NCBI RefSeq assembly: GCF_017876315.1
Contig: NZ_JAGINU010000001.1
Location: forward strand, 4,526,001 to 4,590,000
From: Pseudonocardia parietis
GTDB lineage: Bacteria > Actinomycetota > Actinomycetes > Mycobacteriales > Pseudonocardiaceae
Reading direction: 5' to 3'
DNA: 64,000 bases
The notes under the pieces were generated by a model. The model saw nothing but the letters and a program-made list of their open reading frames with translations, had not been told where the DNA came from and searched no databases. Positions 8,721 through 16,665 of this stretch are shown in pieces (within the stretch, counting starts at the first letter, position 1; each line of letters begins with the position of its first letter). The translations under genes were made by a program, and so were the position numbers.

Positions 8721-9902
8721 ATGCGCCTCGGCACCCCGCTCGGACCTGCCCCCACCCGTGTGCTGCTGCTCGGCTCGGGGGAGCTGGGCAAGGAGGTCGC
8801 GATCGCCTTCCAGCGCCTCGGCGTCGAGGTGGTCGCGGTCGACCGCTACCCGCACGCGCCGGCCCACCAGGTCGCGCACCGCTGGCACGCGATCGACATG
8901 ACCGACCCCGTCACGCTCGCCACCCTCATCGAGCAGGAAGCGCCCGACCTGGTCATTCCGGAGATCGAGGCGCTCGCGACCAACGCGCTGGTGGAGGTCG
9001 AGGCCGCGGGCACCACCGTGGTGCCGACCGCCCGGGCGGCGAAGCTGACCATGGACCGGGAGGGCATCCGGCGCCTCGCCGCCGAGGAGCTGGGACTGCC
9101 GACCTCGCCGTACGTCTTCGCGGACACCCTCGACGAGGTCCGTGCGGGGGTCGAGAAGGTCGGCCTGCCGTGCGTGCTGAAGCCGGTGATGTCGTCGTCG
9201 GGCAAGGGGCAGTCGACGCTGCGCTCGGTCGAGGACAGCGAGGACGCCTGGGAGCACGCCCGCACCGCGGGCCGGGTGGCGAACCCGCGGGTCATCGTCG
9301 AGGGCTTCGTCGAGTTCGACTACGAGATCACCCTGCTCACCGTGCGGCACGCCGGCGGCACCTCCTTCTGCGAGCCGATCGGGCACCGCCAGTCCGACGG
9401 CGACTACGTCGAGTCCTGGCAGCCGCAGCCGATGTCCGACGCCGCGCTGGCCGCCGCCCGGGACGTCGCCGAGCGGGCCACCGACGCCCTCGGCGGACGC
9501 GGGGTCTTCGGGGTGGAGCTGTTCGTCCGCGGCGACGAGGTGCTGTTCTCCGAGGTCAGCCCGCGCCCGCACGACACCGGCCTGGTCACCCTCGCCACCC
9601 AGCGGCTCTCGGAGTTCGAGCTGCATGCCCGCGCCGTGCTCGGCCTGCCGGTCGACACCGCGCTGCGCTCGCCCGGGGCGTCCGCGGTGATCTACGGCGG
9701 GCAGGACATCGACGCCCCCGACTACACCGGCGTCGCCGACGCGCTCGCCGTCGAGGGTGCGGACCTGCGGCTGTTCGGCAAGCCGGACGCGACCGCGCGC
9801 CGCCGGATGGGCGTCGCCGTCGCATACGCCGACGACGTCGGGAGCGCCCGCGACCGCGCGACGCGGGCGGCCGGACTCGTGCACCCGGTCCCGCGCGGCT
9901 GA
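8721..9902 (+). CDS. purT: formate-dependent phosphoribosylglycinamide formyltransferase
   Basis: This 393-aa ATP-grasp enzyme makes formyl-GAR from GAR, formate and ATP, the folate-independent third step of purine synthesis. The N-terminal pre-ATP-grasp domain has LLLGSGELGKEVAIAFQRLG. The ATP-grasp core has VLKPVMSSSGKGQS near residues 151-164. ELFVRGDEVLFSEVSPRPHDTG near 270-290 carries metal-binding Glu residues. It closely follows the PurT pattern and differs from PurK in the GHRQSDGDY segment. It is a separate transcription unit after the pentose-phosphate operon. Confidence 0.93.
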   Translation: MRLGTPLGPAPTRVLLLGSGELGKEVAIAFQRLGVEVVAVDRYPHAPAHQVAHRWHAIDMTDPVTLATLIEQEAPDLVIPEIEALATNALVEVEAAGTTVVPTARAAKLTMDREGIRRLAAEELGLPTSPYVFADTLDEVRAGVEKVGLPCVLKPVMSSSGKGQSTLRSVEDSEDAWEHARTAGRVANPRVIVEGFVEFDYEITLLTVRHAGGTSFCEPIGHRQSDGDYVESWQPQPMSDAALAAARDVAERATDALGGRGVFGVELFVRGDEVLFSEVSPRPHDTGLVTLATQRLSEFELHARAVLGLPVDTALRSPGASAVIYGGQDIDAPDYTGVADALAVEGADLRLFGKPDATARRRMGVAVAYADDVGSARDRATRAAGLVHPVPRG

Positions 9903-10008
9903 GGGCCCGGGTCGCCCGCCCGCGGTCGCCGAGGTCCTCGTCGCCGATGTCCTCGTCGCCACCCACGGCACGCTCGACACGGCGGCGCTGGGGACCGCGT
10001 ACCGCGGG

Positions 10009-10014
10009 TAGCGT
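10009..10014 (+). promoter_or_regulatory. possible -10 element of the patatin-like gene
   Basis: TAGCGT fits TAnnnT, and transcription from it would give a leader of roughly 12-18 nt that still contains the GGAGG at 10022-10026. Confidence 0.3.
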
Positions 10015-10032
10015 CGGAGCCGGAGGTGGGCG

Positions 10033-11265
10033 ATGGCCGGGCGCACGGGACTCGTGGTGGCGGGCGCCGGTGCCCGCGGCGCGTACGAGGCGGGGGCACT
10101 CACCGAGCTGCTCCCCCGCCTCACCCGCACCTGGTCCGCCCCGTCGATCCTGGTCGGGACGAGTGCCGGCGCGCTGAACGTGGCCGCGCTCGCCGGCCTG
10201 TCCGGGACCGGCCCGGAGGAGGCGACGGCCGAGCTCGTGTCCCGCTGGGAGTCGGTGCGGACCGACGAGGTGATCGCGCTGCCCTCGTCGGCCCTGCAGG
10301 CCGGGATCGCCTACGCCGGTGACCTGCTCGGCGTCGGGTCCCGGCTGCGTCGCGCGGTGGGTCTGCCGGGCCGGGTGACCCGGCTGCTCGACGCGGAACG
10401 GCTCCGCCCGGTCGTCGAGCGCGTCGTCGACTGGGACCGGCTGCACCACGCGATCGCCCGCGGCCCGGTCGACGCCGTCGGGGTCGCCGCCACGTCGGCC
10501 GGGACCGGCGGGACGGTCGTGTTCGTCGAGCGCGGCCCGGGCGTGCCGCTGCCGCCGTACGACCCGGGCCGCGACATCCGCTACGTCGACGCCCGGCTCA
10601 CCCCCGACCACCTGCTCGCGTCCGCCGCGGTCCCGGTGCTGTTCTCCCCGCGCCGCCTCGACGACGGCTGGTACCTCGACGGCGGCGTCCGGCTCAACAC
10701 CCCGCTGAAGCCCGCGCTGCGGCTCGGGGCGCAGCGGCTCGGCGTCGTCGCGACCACCCCCGCGGTGCCGGTCCCGGACGCCGCCGTACCCGCGGAACGG
10801 ACCCCGGACGTCTACGCCGTCGCCGCGCTCGCGCTGCGGATCGTGCTGGGCGCCGGGGTCACCGAGGACCTGCGCACGCTGCGCGCGGTGAACGAGCTCG
10901 TCCGGCGGGGCACCGACGAGCGGCACACCCGGATCGGGACCTGGTTCGCGGGCCCGCCCGCGGACCGGGCCACCGAGCTCGCGGACCTGGCCGACGAGGT
11001 CCGCCGCACCGAGTACAGCGGGCTGCGGGCGCTGCGCAACCCGTCGCTGGCGGTGCTGGAACGCCTGGTCGGCGGTGCGGTCCCGGACGTCGACCGCACC
11101 CACGGCTCGGAGCTGCTGAGCTTCCTGTTCTTCGACCCGGCCTTCGCCTCGGCCGCCGCCGCCCTCGGTGCGGCCCACGCGTCGGCGGCGGTCGCCCCGG
11201 ACGTCCCGGCCCGTGCCGCACGGCGCCGTTCGCTCCCGCTGGGCGGTGGTGGGCCGACCGGGTGA
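10033..11265 (+). CDS. patatin-like phospholipase family protein
   Basis: This 410-aa protein has the three patatin hallmarks: the oxyanion loop GAGARGAYE (residues about 12-20), the nucleophile elbow GTSAGA (Ser about 44), and the catalytic Asp in LDGGVRLNTPL (near 216). Patatin-like enzymes hydrolyse acyl esters of phospholipids or other lipids through a Ser-Asp dyad. No signal peptide or membrane segment is obvious, so it is probably cytoplasmic or peripheral. ATG at 10033 follows GGAGG. The substrate cannot be told from sequence. Confidence 0.88.
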   Translation: MAGRTGLVVAGAGARGAYEAGALTELLPRLTRTWSAPSILVGTSAGALNVAALAGLSGTGPEEATAELVSRWESVRTDEVIALPSSALQAGIAYAGDLLGVGSRLRRAVGLPGRVTRLLDAERLRPVVERVVDWDRLHHAIARGPVDAVGVAATSAGTGGTVVFVERGPGVPLPPYDPGRDIRYVDARLTPDHLLASAAVPVLFSPRRLDDGWYLDGGVRLNTPLKPALRLGAQRLGVVATTPAVPVPDAAVPAERTPDVYAVAALALRIVLGAGVTEDLRTLRAVNELVRRGTDERHTRIGTWFAGPPADRATELADLADEVRRTEYSGLRALRNPSLAVLERLVGGAVPDVDRTHGSELLSFLFFDPAFASAAAALGAAHASAAVAPDVPARAARRRSLPLGGGGPTG

Positions 11266-11361
11266 ACCCGGGCGGCGGCGATGACTCCCGGCGGGACCGG
11301 CGGTCGGTACTGCTGACGGCGGCCCCGTTCGGAAGGACCGCCCCTCGGGGAGGAACCCACC

Positions 11362-11766
11362 ATGACCACCACGTCCACCACCCCCCGCCGGCGCCCGGTC
11401 GCCGGGACCGTCGCGCTCTGGGTCCTGCAGGTCCTGCTCGCCGGCGTCTTCGTGATGGCGGCGCTGCCCAAGGTGACCGGCGACCCGATCGCCGTCGCCG
11501 GATTCGACCTACTGGGCCTGGGGATACCCGGGATGATCGTCGTCGGGTGGCTGGAGCTCGCCGGGGCCGTCGCGCTGCTCGTCCCGCGGCTGTGCGGACT
11601 GGCCGCGGCCTGCCAGATCGTGCTGATGATCGGCGCGACGACCGTGACCGCGGTCCTGTTCCCGGCGATGGTCGCGTTCCCGGCGGTGACCCTGGTCCTG
11701 GTGTGCGTGGTCGCGTGGTTCCGCCGCCACGACACCGCCGCGCTGCTCCGGTCGGTCCGCCGCTGA
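11362..11766 (+). CDS. DoxX-like membrane protein
   Basis: This 134-aa protein has four hydrophobic segments, beginning at about residues 15, 52, 77 and 102, and a short basic N-terminus. The pattern around LLAGVFVMAALPKVTGDP and GWLELAGAVALLVPRLCGLAA is that of the DoxX/DoxX-like family of small inner-membrane proteins. The function is poorly defined; some members are linked to redox or sulfur stress. A GGAGGAACC site precedes the ATG at 11362. Confidence 0.8.
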   Translation: MTTTSTTPRRRPVAGTVALWVLQVLLAGVFVMAALPKVTGDPIAVAGFDLLGLGIPGMIVVGWLELAGAVALLVPRLCGLAAACQIVLMIGATTVTAVLFPAMVAFPAVTLVLVCVVAWFRRHDTAALLRSVRR

Positions 11767-11773
11767 GCGTGGT

Positions 11774-11809
11774 CGGGCGGCTCAGCCCATCTCGTCGGTG
11801 AGCCGCCCG
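11774..11809. terminator. hairpin between convergent DoxX-like and trpB2-like genes
   Basis: An 11-bp perfect stem (11774-11784 with 11799-11809) and a 14-nt loop span the junction and include the stop codon of the minus-strand gene. There is no U-tract. It could serve transcription from both sides. Confidence 0.55.
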
Positions 11810-13041
11810 TTGTTGTAGTCGTCGTACGCGGCGAGATCGAGGAACCCGTGCCCGCTGTAGTTGAACAGGATGACCTTCTCCTCGCCGGTCTCCTTCGCCG
11901 CGAGTGCCTCGTCGATCGTCGCGGCGATGGCGTGGCTGCACTCCGGGGCGGGGATCTTCCCCTCGGCCCTGGCGAACTGGACGGCCGCCTCGAACACCTT
12001 GCCCTGCGGGTACGCGACGGCCTCCATCCGGCCGTCCTTCACCAGCGACGACACCAGCGGCGAGTCGCCGTGGTAGCGCAGCCCGCCGGCATGGATCGAC
12101 GGCGGCACGAAGTCGTGGCCCAGGGTGTACATCGGCATCAGCGGGGTGAGGCCCGCGGTGTCGCCGAAGTCGTAGTCGTAGCGCCCCTGGGTCAGGGTCG
12201 GGCAGGACAGCGGCTCGACGGCGAGCAGCCGGACGTCGGGGTCCGGCACGAACGGGAAGGCGATCCCGCCGAGGTTGGAGCCACCGCCGCAGGGCGCGAC
12301 GACGACGTCGGGCAACCGCTCCCCGGCCACCGCGAGCTGCTCCTTGGCCTCCAGGCCGATCACCGTCTGGTGCAGCAGCACGTGGTTGAGCAACGAGCCC
12401 AGCGCGTAGTGGGTGTCGTCGCGGCCGACGCAGTCACGGACCGCGTCGGAGATCGCCGATCCGAGCGAGCCGGGCTGGTCCGGCTCGTCCACCGGGGACG
12501 GGACGACCGCGCCGCCCCAGGTCTCGATCGCGACGCGGCGGTACGGCTTCTGCTCGTACGAGGCCCGCACCATGTAGACCTTCAGCTCCAGGTCGAACTG
12601 GGCCGAGGCGAACGCGAGGGCGGTGCCCCACTGACCGGCGCCGGTCTCGGTGGTGAGCCGGCCGGTGCCCTCCCGGGCGTTGTAGAACGCCTGCGCCACC
12701 GCGGTGTTGGTCTTGTGACTGCCGGACGGCGAGACCGACTCGTCCTTGAAGTAGATCCGCGCGGGCGTGCCGAGCGCCTTCTCCAGCCGGGTCGCCCGCA
12801 CCAGCGGGGTGGGCCGCCACAGCTTCAGGATGTCGAGCACCTCACCGGGGACGTCGATCCACGGCTCGGTGCTGACCTCCTGCTCGATCAGCGACATCGG
12901 GAACAGCGGCGCGAGGTCGTCGGGACCCACCGGCTCCCGGGTCCCCGGGTGCAGCGGCGGCTGCGGCGGGGTCGTCAGGTGCGGAACGATGTTGAACCAG
13001 GCGGAGGGGATCTGCTCCGGGGGCAGCGTCCAGCGGGTCAT
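11782..13041 (-). CDS. TrpB2-type (TrpB-like) PLP-dependent enzyme
   Basis: This 419-aa protein matches the TrpB2 branch of tryptophan synthase beta chains, which makes tryptophan from indole and serine or acts as a related PLP lyase. The PLP lysine lies in PSGSHKTNTA (Lys about 110), and a glycine-rich phosphate loop follows in CGGGSNLGG. There is no trpA neighbour, as usual for TrpB2. MTRWTLPPEQIPSAWFNIVP at the chosen ATG is the family N-terminus. A GTG at 13077 that overlaps the upstream methyltransferase stop (GTGA) could instead start the protein by coupling and add 12 residues. The gene reads away from rbpA. Confidence 0.85.
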   Translation of the reverse strand: MTRWTLPPEQIPSAWFNIVPHLTTPPQPPLHPGTREPVGPDDLAPLFPMSLIEQEVSTEPWIDVPGEVLDILKLWRPTPLVRATRLEKALGTPARIYFKDESVSPSGSHKTNTAVAQAFYNAREGTGRLTTETGAGQWGTALAFASAQFDLELKVYMVRASYEQKPYRRVAIETWGGAVVPSPVDEPDQPGSLGSAISDAVRDCVGRDDTHYALGSLLNHVLLHQTVIGLEAKEQLAVAGERLPDVVVAPCGGGSNLGGIAFPFVPDPDVRLLAVEPLSCPTLTQGRYDYDFGDTAGLTPLMPMYTLGHDFVPPSIHAGGLRYHGDSPLVSSLVKDGRMEAVAYPQGKVFEAAVQFARAEGKIPAPECSHAIAATIDEALAAKETGEEKVILFNYSGHGFLDLAAYDDYNNGRLTDEMG

Positions 13042-13073
13042 GACCTGGGAACCTATCTGGGGCGTGCCGTCCG

Positions 13074-13823
13074 TCACGAGGGGGGCGCGGTCCCCGCGTC
13101 GTCGATCCGGACGGCCACCTGCTCGTTGTCGTGGGTGTAGCAGACGTAGTCGTGGCGCACCCCGTGCTTCTCGGCGTACTCCCACCACGCCCGGGCCTCG
13201 TGCCGCTCCCAGCCGGGGAAGTTGAAGAACTCGTCGAACAGCACGATGCTGCCGGGGCGCAGCCGGGGGCCGACGGCCTCCAGCACGGTGCGGGCCGAGG
13301 AGTACAGGTCCGAGTCGACGTGCAGGAAGTCGACCGGGCCGGGGTGCGCGGCGAGGAAGCGGTCGACGGTGTCGTCGAACAGGCCGGCGACCAGCTCGGC
13401 GCCCGGAACCTCGGGCAGCTCCCCGACGTCGTCGAAGGCGCCGGCCGGGAACCCCGGCCGCCAGGTCTCCGGCAGGCCGGTGAAGGTGTCGAAGCCGTGC
13501 ACCCGGCCGTCGCCCCGGTGCGCGGCGATCGCCCGCAGGGTGTCCCCGCGGTAGACGCCGAACTCCAGCGCCATCCCGCCGGACGGCGCCTGCCCGAGGG
13601 CGTACTCCAGGGTGGCCGACGGGCCGGGCAGCGCGACCGCGTCGGCAAGATGTTCCCGGACGAACCGGGCACTGCCGGCCACGGCCTCCCGCTCCCCCGC
13701 GGCGAGCGTGTCACGGCGGTCGCGGACCTCCACCGCACGGATCTCGGCGATCACCCGGTCGGCCTCGCCGCGGACGCGGGCGTCCAGCTCGTCGCGCAGC
13801 GCGGCGAGCTCGGCCCGCAGCAC
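13074..13823 (-). CDS. TylF/macrocin-type O-methyltransferase-like protein
   Basis: Class I SAM-dependent methyltransferase of the TylF/MycF kind. The SAM motif is EFGVYRGDTL, metal-binding acidic residues lie in FLHVDSDLYSS, and VLFDEFFNFPGW follows. Family members methylate sugar hydroxyls in macrolide synthesis, but many solitary actinobacterial copies have unknown substrates. The start is uncertain. The only standard start codon after the rbpA stop is the GTG at 13823, without a ribosome-binding site. The frame is open and protein-like from just after the rbpA TAG (13934), including an Arg-rich helix that looks like a natural N-terminus. An ATC at 13932-13934 has GGGAG 6 nt upstream. Confidence 0.8.
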   Translation of the reverse strand: MLRAELAALRDELDARVRGEADRVIAEIRAVEVRDRRDTLAAGEREAVAGSARFVREHLADAVALPGPSATLEYALGQAPSGGMALEFGVYRGDTLRAIAAHRGDGRVHGFDTFTGLPETWRPGFPAGAFDDVGELPEVPGAELVAGLFDDTVDRFLAAHPGPVDFLHVDSDLYSSARTVLEAVGPRLRPGSIVLFDEFFNFPGWERHEARAWWEYAEKHGVRHDYVCYTHDNEQVAVRIDDAGTAPPS

Positions 13824-13934
13824 CGCGGTCTGGGCGGCCGAGTGCCGGGCCAGGGCGTCGTCGAGCAGGCGCCCGGCCCGGTGGCGGACGCGGCGCAGCA
13901 GGATGCGCGGGCTGCGGATCTGCGTGCCCCGGAT

Positions 13935-14276
13935 CTACAGCTCCCGCGAGGCCCGCAGACGGACGAGGGCCTCCTCCAGGATGGCCTCGCCGTCGGCGTC
14001 GCTGCGCCGCTCCTTCACGTACGCCAGGTGCGTCTTGTACGGCTCGGTGCGCGGCGCGGCCGGTGGGTTCGCCGAGTCCCGCCCGCCGGGCAGGCCGCAG
14101 CGCGGGCAGTCCCAGGTCTCCGGGACCTCGGCCTCCGCGGCGAACCAGGTGTTGTTGGTGTGCCCGTTCGCGCAGTAGAAGGGGATCCGCTCGCGGGCAG
14201 CGGTCTCACCGCGCTCGGACTCCCCCATCGGACCGGCCCCGACTCGGGTGCCGCGGATCGCGTTGCCACCAGCCAT
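13935..14276 (-). CDS. rbpA: RNA polymerase-binding protein RbpA
   Basis: RbpA (113 aa) binds the principal sigma factor and RNA polymerase and stabilises open complexes; it is restricted to actinobacteria. The N-terminal tail MAGGNAIRGTRVGAGPMGE, the zinc-finger-like core with CANGH and CPRCG, the basic linker, and the C-terminal sigma-interacting helix (SDADGEAILEEALVRLRA) are all present. The stop is a TAG, and the following methyltransferase frame is the same frame. It lies 33 nt after secG. Confidence 0.96.
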   Translation of the reverse strand: MAGGNAIRGTRVGAGPMGESERGETAARERIPFYCANGHTNNTWFAAEAEVPETWDCPRCGLPGGRDSANPPAAPRTEPYKTHLAYVKERRSDADGEAILEEALVRLRASREL

Positions 14277-14309
14277 AGCGGTGTCCCCTCTCGCTCGCCC
14301 TGTCGCCCG

Positions 14310-14543
14310 TCAGGCGTTGACCAGCATCAGGCCGTTGCCGACGACCGCGATGAACCAGATCAGCCCGACGAAGACGGTGTAGCGAGCGATGTTGCGGTCG
14401 GCGGCCGCCGAACCGGACAGGCTCGACTGCACGCCGCCACCGAAAAGACTGGTCAGCCCCCCGCCCTTGCTGCGTTGCAGCAGGACCATCGCGATCAGCA
14501 TCAAGCTGGTCACGATGAGGATGATCTGCAGGGTCAGGATCAC
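14310..14543 (-). CDS. secG: preprotein translocase subunit SecG
   Basis: This 77-aa protein has two membrane helices (about 2-22 and 54-75) and the conserved cytoplasmic loop QRSKGGGLTSLFGG. SecG forms part of the SecYEG channel. The GTG at 14543 gives the usual short N-terminus, with GGGAA a few nt before it. It sits downstream of gap-pgk-tpiA as in many actinobacteria and is separated from tpiA by a strong hairpin. Confidence 0.95.
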   Translation of the reverse strand: MILTLQIILIVTSLMLIAMVLLQRSKGGGLTSLFGGGVQSSLSGSAAADRNIARYTVFVGLIWFIAVVGNGLMLVNA

Positions 14544-14627
14544 GGGCAATTCCCAATCTGCGGTCGCTCGCCGGAGTGCCGAGGATACTCCGCTCACCGC
14601 GCCCGCCTCGCCACACCCCTCCCACAG

Positions 14628-14677
14628 ACGACTCGAGGAGCTGCGGTCCGGTACCGGACGACAGCTCCTCGAGTCGT
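14628..14677 (-). terminator. 16-bp perfect hairpin after tpiA
   Basis: ACGACTCGAGGAGCTG (14628-14643) pairs perfectly with CAGCTCCTCGAGTCGT (14662-14677). The 18-nt loop contains a second palindrome, GTCCGGTACCGGAC. There is no U-run. The position just after tpiA supports termination of the glycolytic operon, and partial read-through could feed secG. Confidence 0.75.
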
Positions 14678-14692
14678 GATGCGGGTGCGGTG

Positions 14693-15478
14693 TTACGGCA
14701 GCGGGCCGCCCGCGGCGATCGCCGAGAGCTTCGCGAACTCCTCGGCGTCCAGGCTGGCGCCACCGACCAGCGCACCGTCCACGTCGGACTGCGCGACGAT
14801 CTCCGCGACGTTCGACGACTTCACCGAGCCGCCGTAGAGGATCCGGGCGCCCGCGGCGACCTCGTCCCCGTGGAGCTCCCGCAGGGTCTGCCGCAGCGCG
14901 GCGCAGACCTCCTGCGCGTCCGAGGCGCCCGCCACCTTGCCGGTGCCGATCGCCCAGACCGGCTCGTAGGCGAGCACGATCCCGGCCGCCTGCTCCGCGG
15001 TGACCTTCGCACAAGCCCCGCGGAGCTGGTCGGTGCAGTGCTGCACGTGGGTGCCGGCCTCGCGGACCGCCAGGCCCTCGCCGACGCACAGGATCGGGGT
15101 GATCCCGTGCTTGAGCGCGGCCCGCACCTTCGCGTTGACGACCCCGTCGTCCTCGCCGTGGACCTCCCGGCGCTCCGAGTGCCCGACGACGACGTAGCGG
15201 CAGCCGAGCTTCGCGAGCATCGGCCCGGACACGTCGCCGGTGTAGGCCCCCGAGTCGTGCGGGGACAGGTCCTGCGCCCCGTGCACGACCTTGAGCTTGT
15301 CACCGTCGATGAGCGTCTGGACGCTGCGGATGTCGGTGAACGGCGGCAGGACCGCGACCTCGACCTTGTCGAAGTACCGCTCCGGCAGCGCGAAGGCCAG
15401 CTTCTGCACCACCGCGAGCGCCTCGAGGTGGTTGAGGTTCATCTTCCAGTTGCCGGCGATCAGCGGTTTCCTGCTCAT
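14693..15478 (-). CDS. tpiA: triosephosphate isomerase
   Basis: This 261-aa TIM-barrel enzyme interconverts dihydroxyacetone phosphate and glyceraldehyde-3-phosphate. Substrate-binding GNWKMN is at residues 9-14, the electrophilic His is in VVGHSERR, the catalytic Glu is in LAYEPVWAIGTG, and the phosphate loop is ILYGGSVKSSN. ATG overlaps the pgk stop (ATGA). It is the last gene of gap-pgk-tpiA. Confidence 0.98.
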   Translation of the reverse strand: MSRKPLIAGNWKMNLNHLEALAVVQKLAFALPERYFDKVEVAVLPPFTDIRSVQTLIDGDKLKVVHGAQDLSPHDSGAYTGDVSGPMLAKLGCRYVVVGHSERREVHGEDDGVVNAKVRAALKHGITPILCVGEGLAVREAGTHVQHCTDQLRGACAKVTAEQAAGIVLAYEPVWAIGTGKVAGASDAQEVCAALRQTLRELHGDEVAAGARILYGGSVKSSNVAEIVAQSDVDGALVGGASLDAEEFAKLSAIAAGGPLP

Positions 15479-16665
15479 GCCTCTCCCTCCAGTACGGCGA
15501 CGCCCGGCAGGGTCGCGCCCTCGAGGAACTCGAGCGAGGCACCCCCGCCGGTGGAGATGTGCGAGAAACCGTCCTCGCCGATGCCCAGCGCCCGCACCGC
15601 GGCCGCCGAGTCGCCACCGCCGACGACGGAGAAGGCTCCGGAGTCGGCGACGGCCTGCGCCACGCCGCGGGTGCCCTCGGCGAACGGCGCCAGCTCGAAC
15701 ACGCCCATCGGCCCGTTCCAGAAGATCGTCTTCGCGTCCTCGATCCGCGCGGCGAACTCCCGCACCGACTCCGGGCCGATGTCGAGGCCGAGCCAACCGT
15801 CCTCGATGCCGTCCACGGGCACCGTGCGGGTGTTCGCGTCGGCGGAGAACGCGTCGGCGACCACCACGTCGGTCGGCAGGACGATCTTCCCGGACTCCAG
15901 GAGCCTGCGGCAGCCCTCGATCTGGTCGGACTCCAGCAGCGACGAGCCGACGCCGTGCCCCTGCGCGGCGAGGAAGGTGAAGCACATCCCGCCGCCGACC
16001 AGCAGGGTGTCGACCTTCGGCAGCAGTGCCTCGATCACGGCCAGCTTGTCCGAGACCTTGGACCCGCCGAGCACGACCGCGTAGGGCCGCTGCGGCTGCC
16101 CGGTGAGGGTGCGGAGCACCTCGACCTCGGACAGCACGAGCCCGCCGGCGTAGGCGTCGAGCCGCTGGGCGACGTCGTAGACCGACGCCTGCTTGCGGTG
16201 CACCACGCCGAACCCGTCGGAGACGAACGCCGCGCCGTCGCCCACCAGGGAGACGAGCTCGTCGGCGAACGCGCCGCGCTCGGCGTCGTCCTTGCTGGTC
16301 TCGCGGGGGTCGAACCGGATGTTCTCCAGCATCACCACGTCGCCGGCGGCCATGTTCGGCAGCGGCTTGCCGTGCTCCACCAGCCGGACCGGGGCACCGA
16401 GCAGCTCACCGAGCCGCTCGGCCGCGGGGGCCAGCGAGAACCGGTCCTCCGGGCCGTTCTTCGGGCGGCCCAGGTGCGCGGTCACGACGACCTGCGCGCC
16501 CGCCCCGGACAGCGCCGAGATGGTCGGTACCGAGGCGCGGATACGGCCGTCGTCGGTGATGTTCCGGTCGTCGTCGAGGGGAACGTTCAGGTCGGACCGG
16601 ACCAGCACGGTCCGGCCCTGCACGCCCTCGGCCCCATCGACAAGGAGGTCGTCGAGGGTCCTCAC
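15475..16665 (-). CDS. pgk: phosphoglycerate kinase
   Basis: This 396-aa monomeric kinase makes ATP from 1,3-bisphosphoglycerate. The N-terminal motif is VRSDLNVPLDD, VVLGGSKVSDKLAVI lies in the middle, and the C-terminal nucleotide site includes FWNGPMGVFE and GGGDSAAAV. The GTG start at 16665 overlaps the gap stop by 4 nt (GTGA); upstream codons in this frame lie inside gap. Coupled translation with gap and tpiA is likely. Confidence 0.98.
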   Translation of the reverse strand: MRTLDDLLVDGAEGVQGRTVLVRSDLNVPLDDDRNITDDGRIRASVPTISALSGAGAQVVVTAHLGRPKNGPEDRFSLAPAAERLGELLGAPVRLVEHGKPLPNMAAGDVVMLENIRFDPRETSKDDAERGAFADELVSLVGDGAAFVSDGFGVVHRKQASVYDVAQRLDAYAGGLVLSEVEVLRTLTGQPQRPYAVVLGGSKVSDKLAVIEALLPKVDTLLVGGGMCFTFLAAQGHGVGSSLLESDQIEGCRRLLESGKIVLPTDVVVADAFSADANTRTVPVDGIEDGWLGLDIGPESVREFAARIEDAKTIFWNGPMGVFELAPFAEGTRGVAQAVADSGAFSVVGGGDSAAAVRALGIGEDGFSHISTGGGASLEFLEGATLPGVAVLEGEA

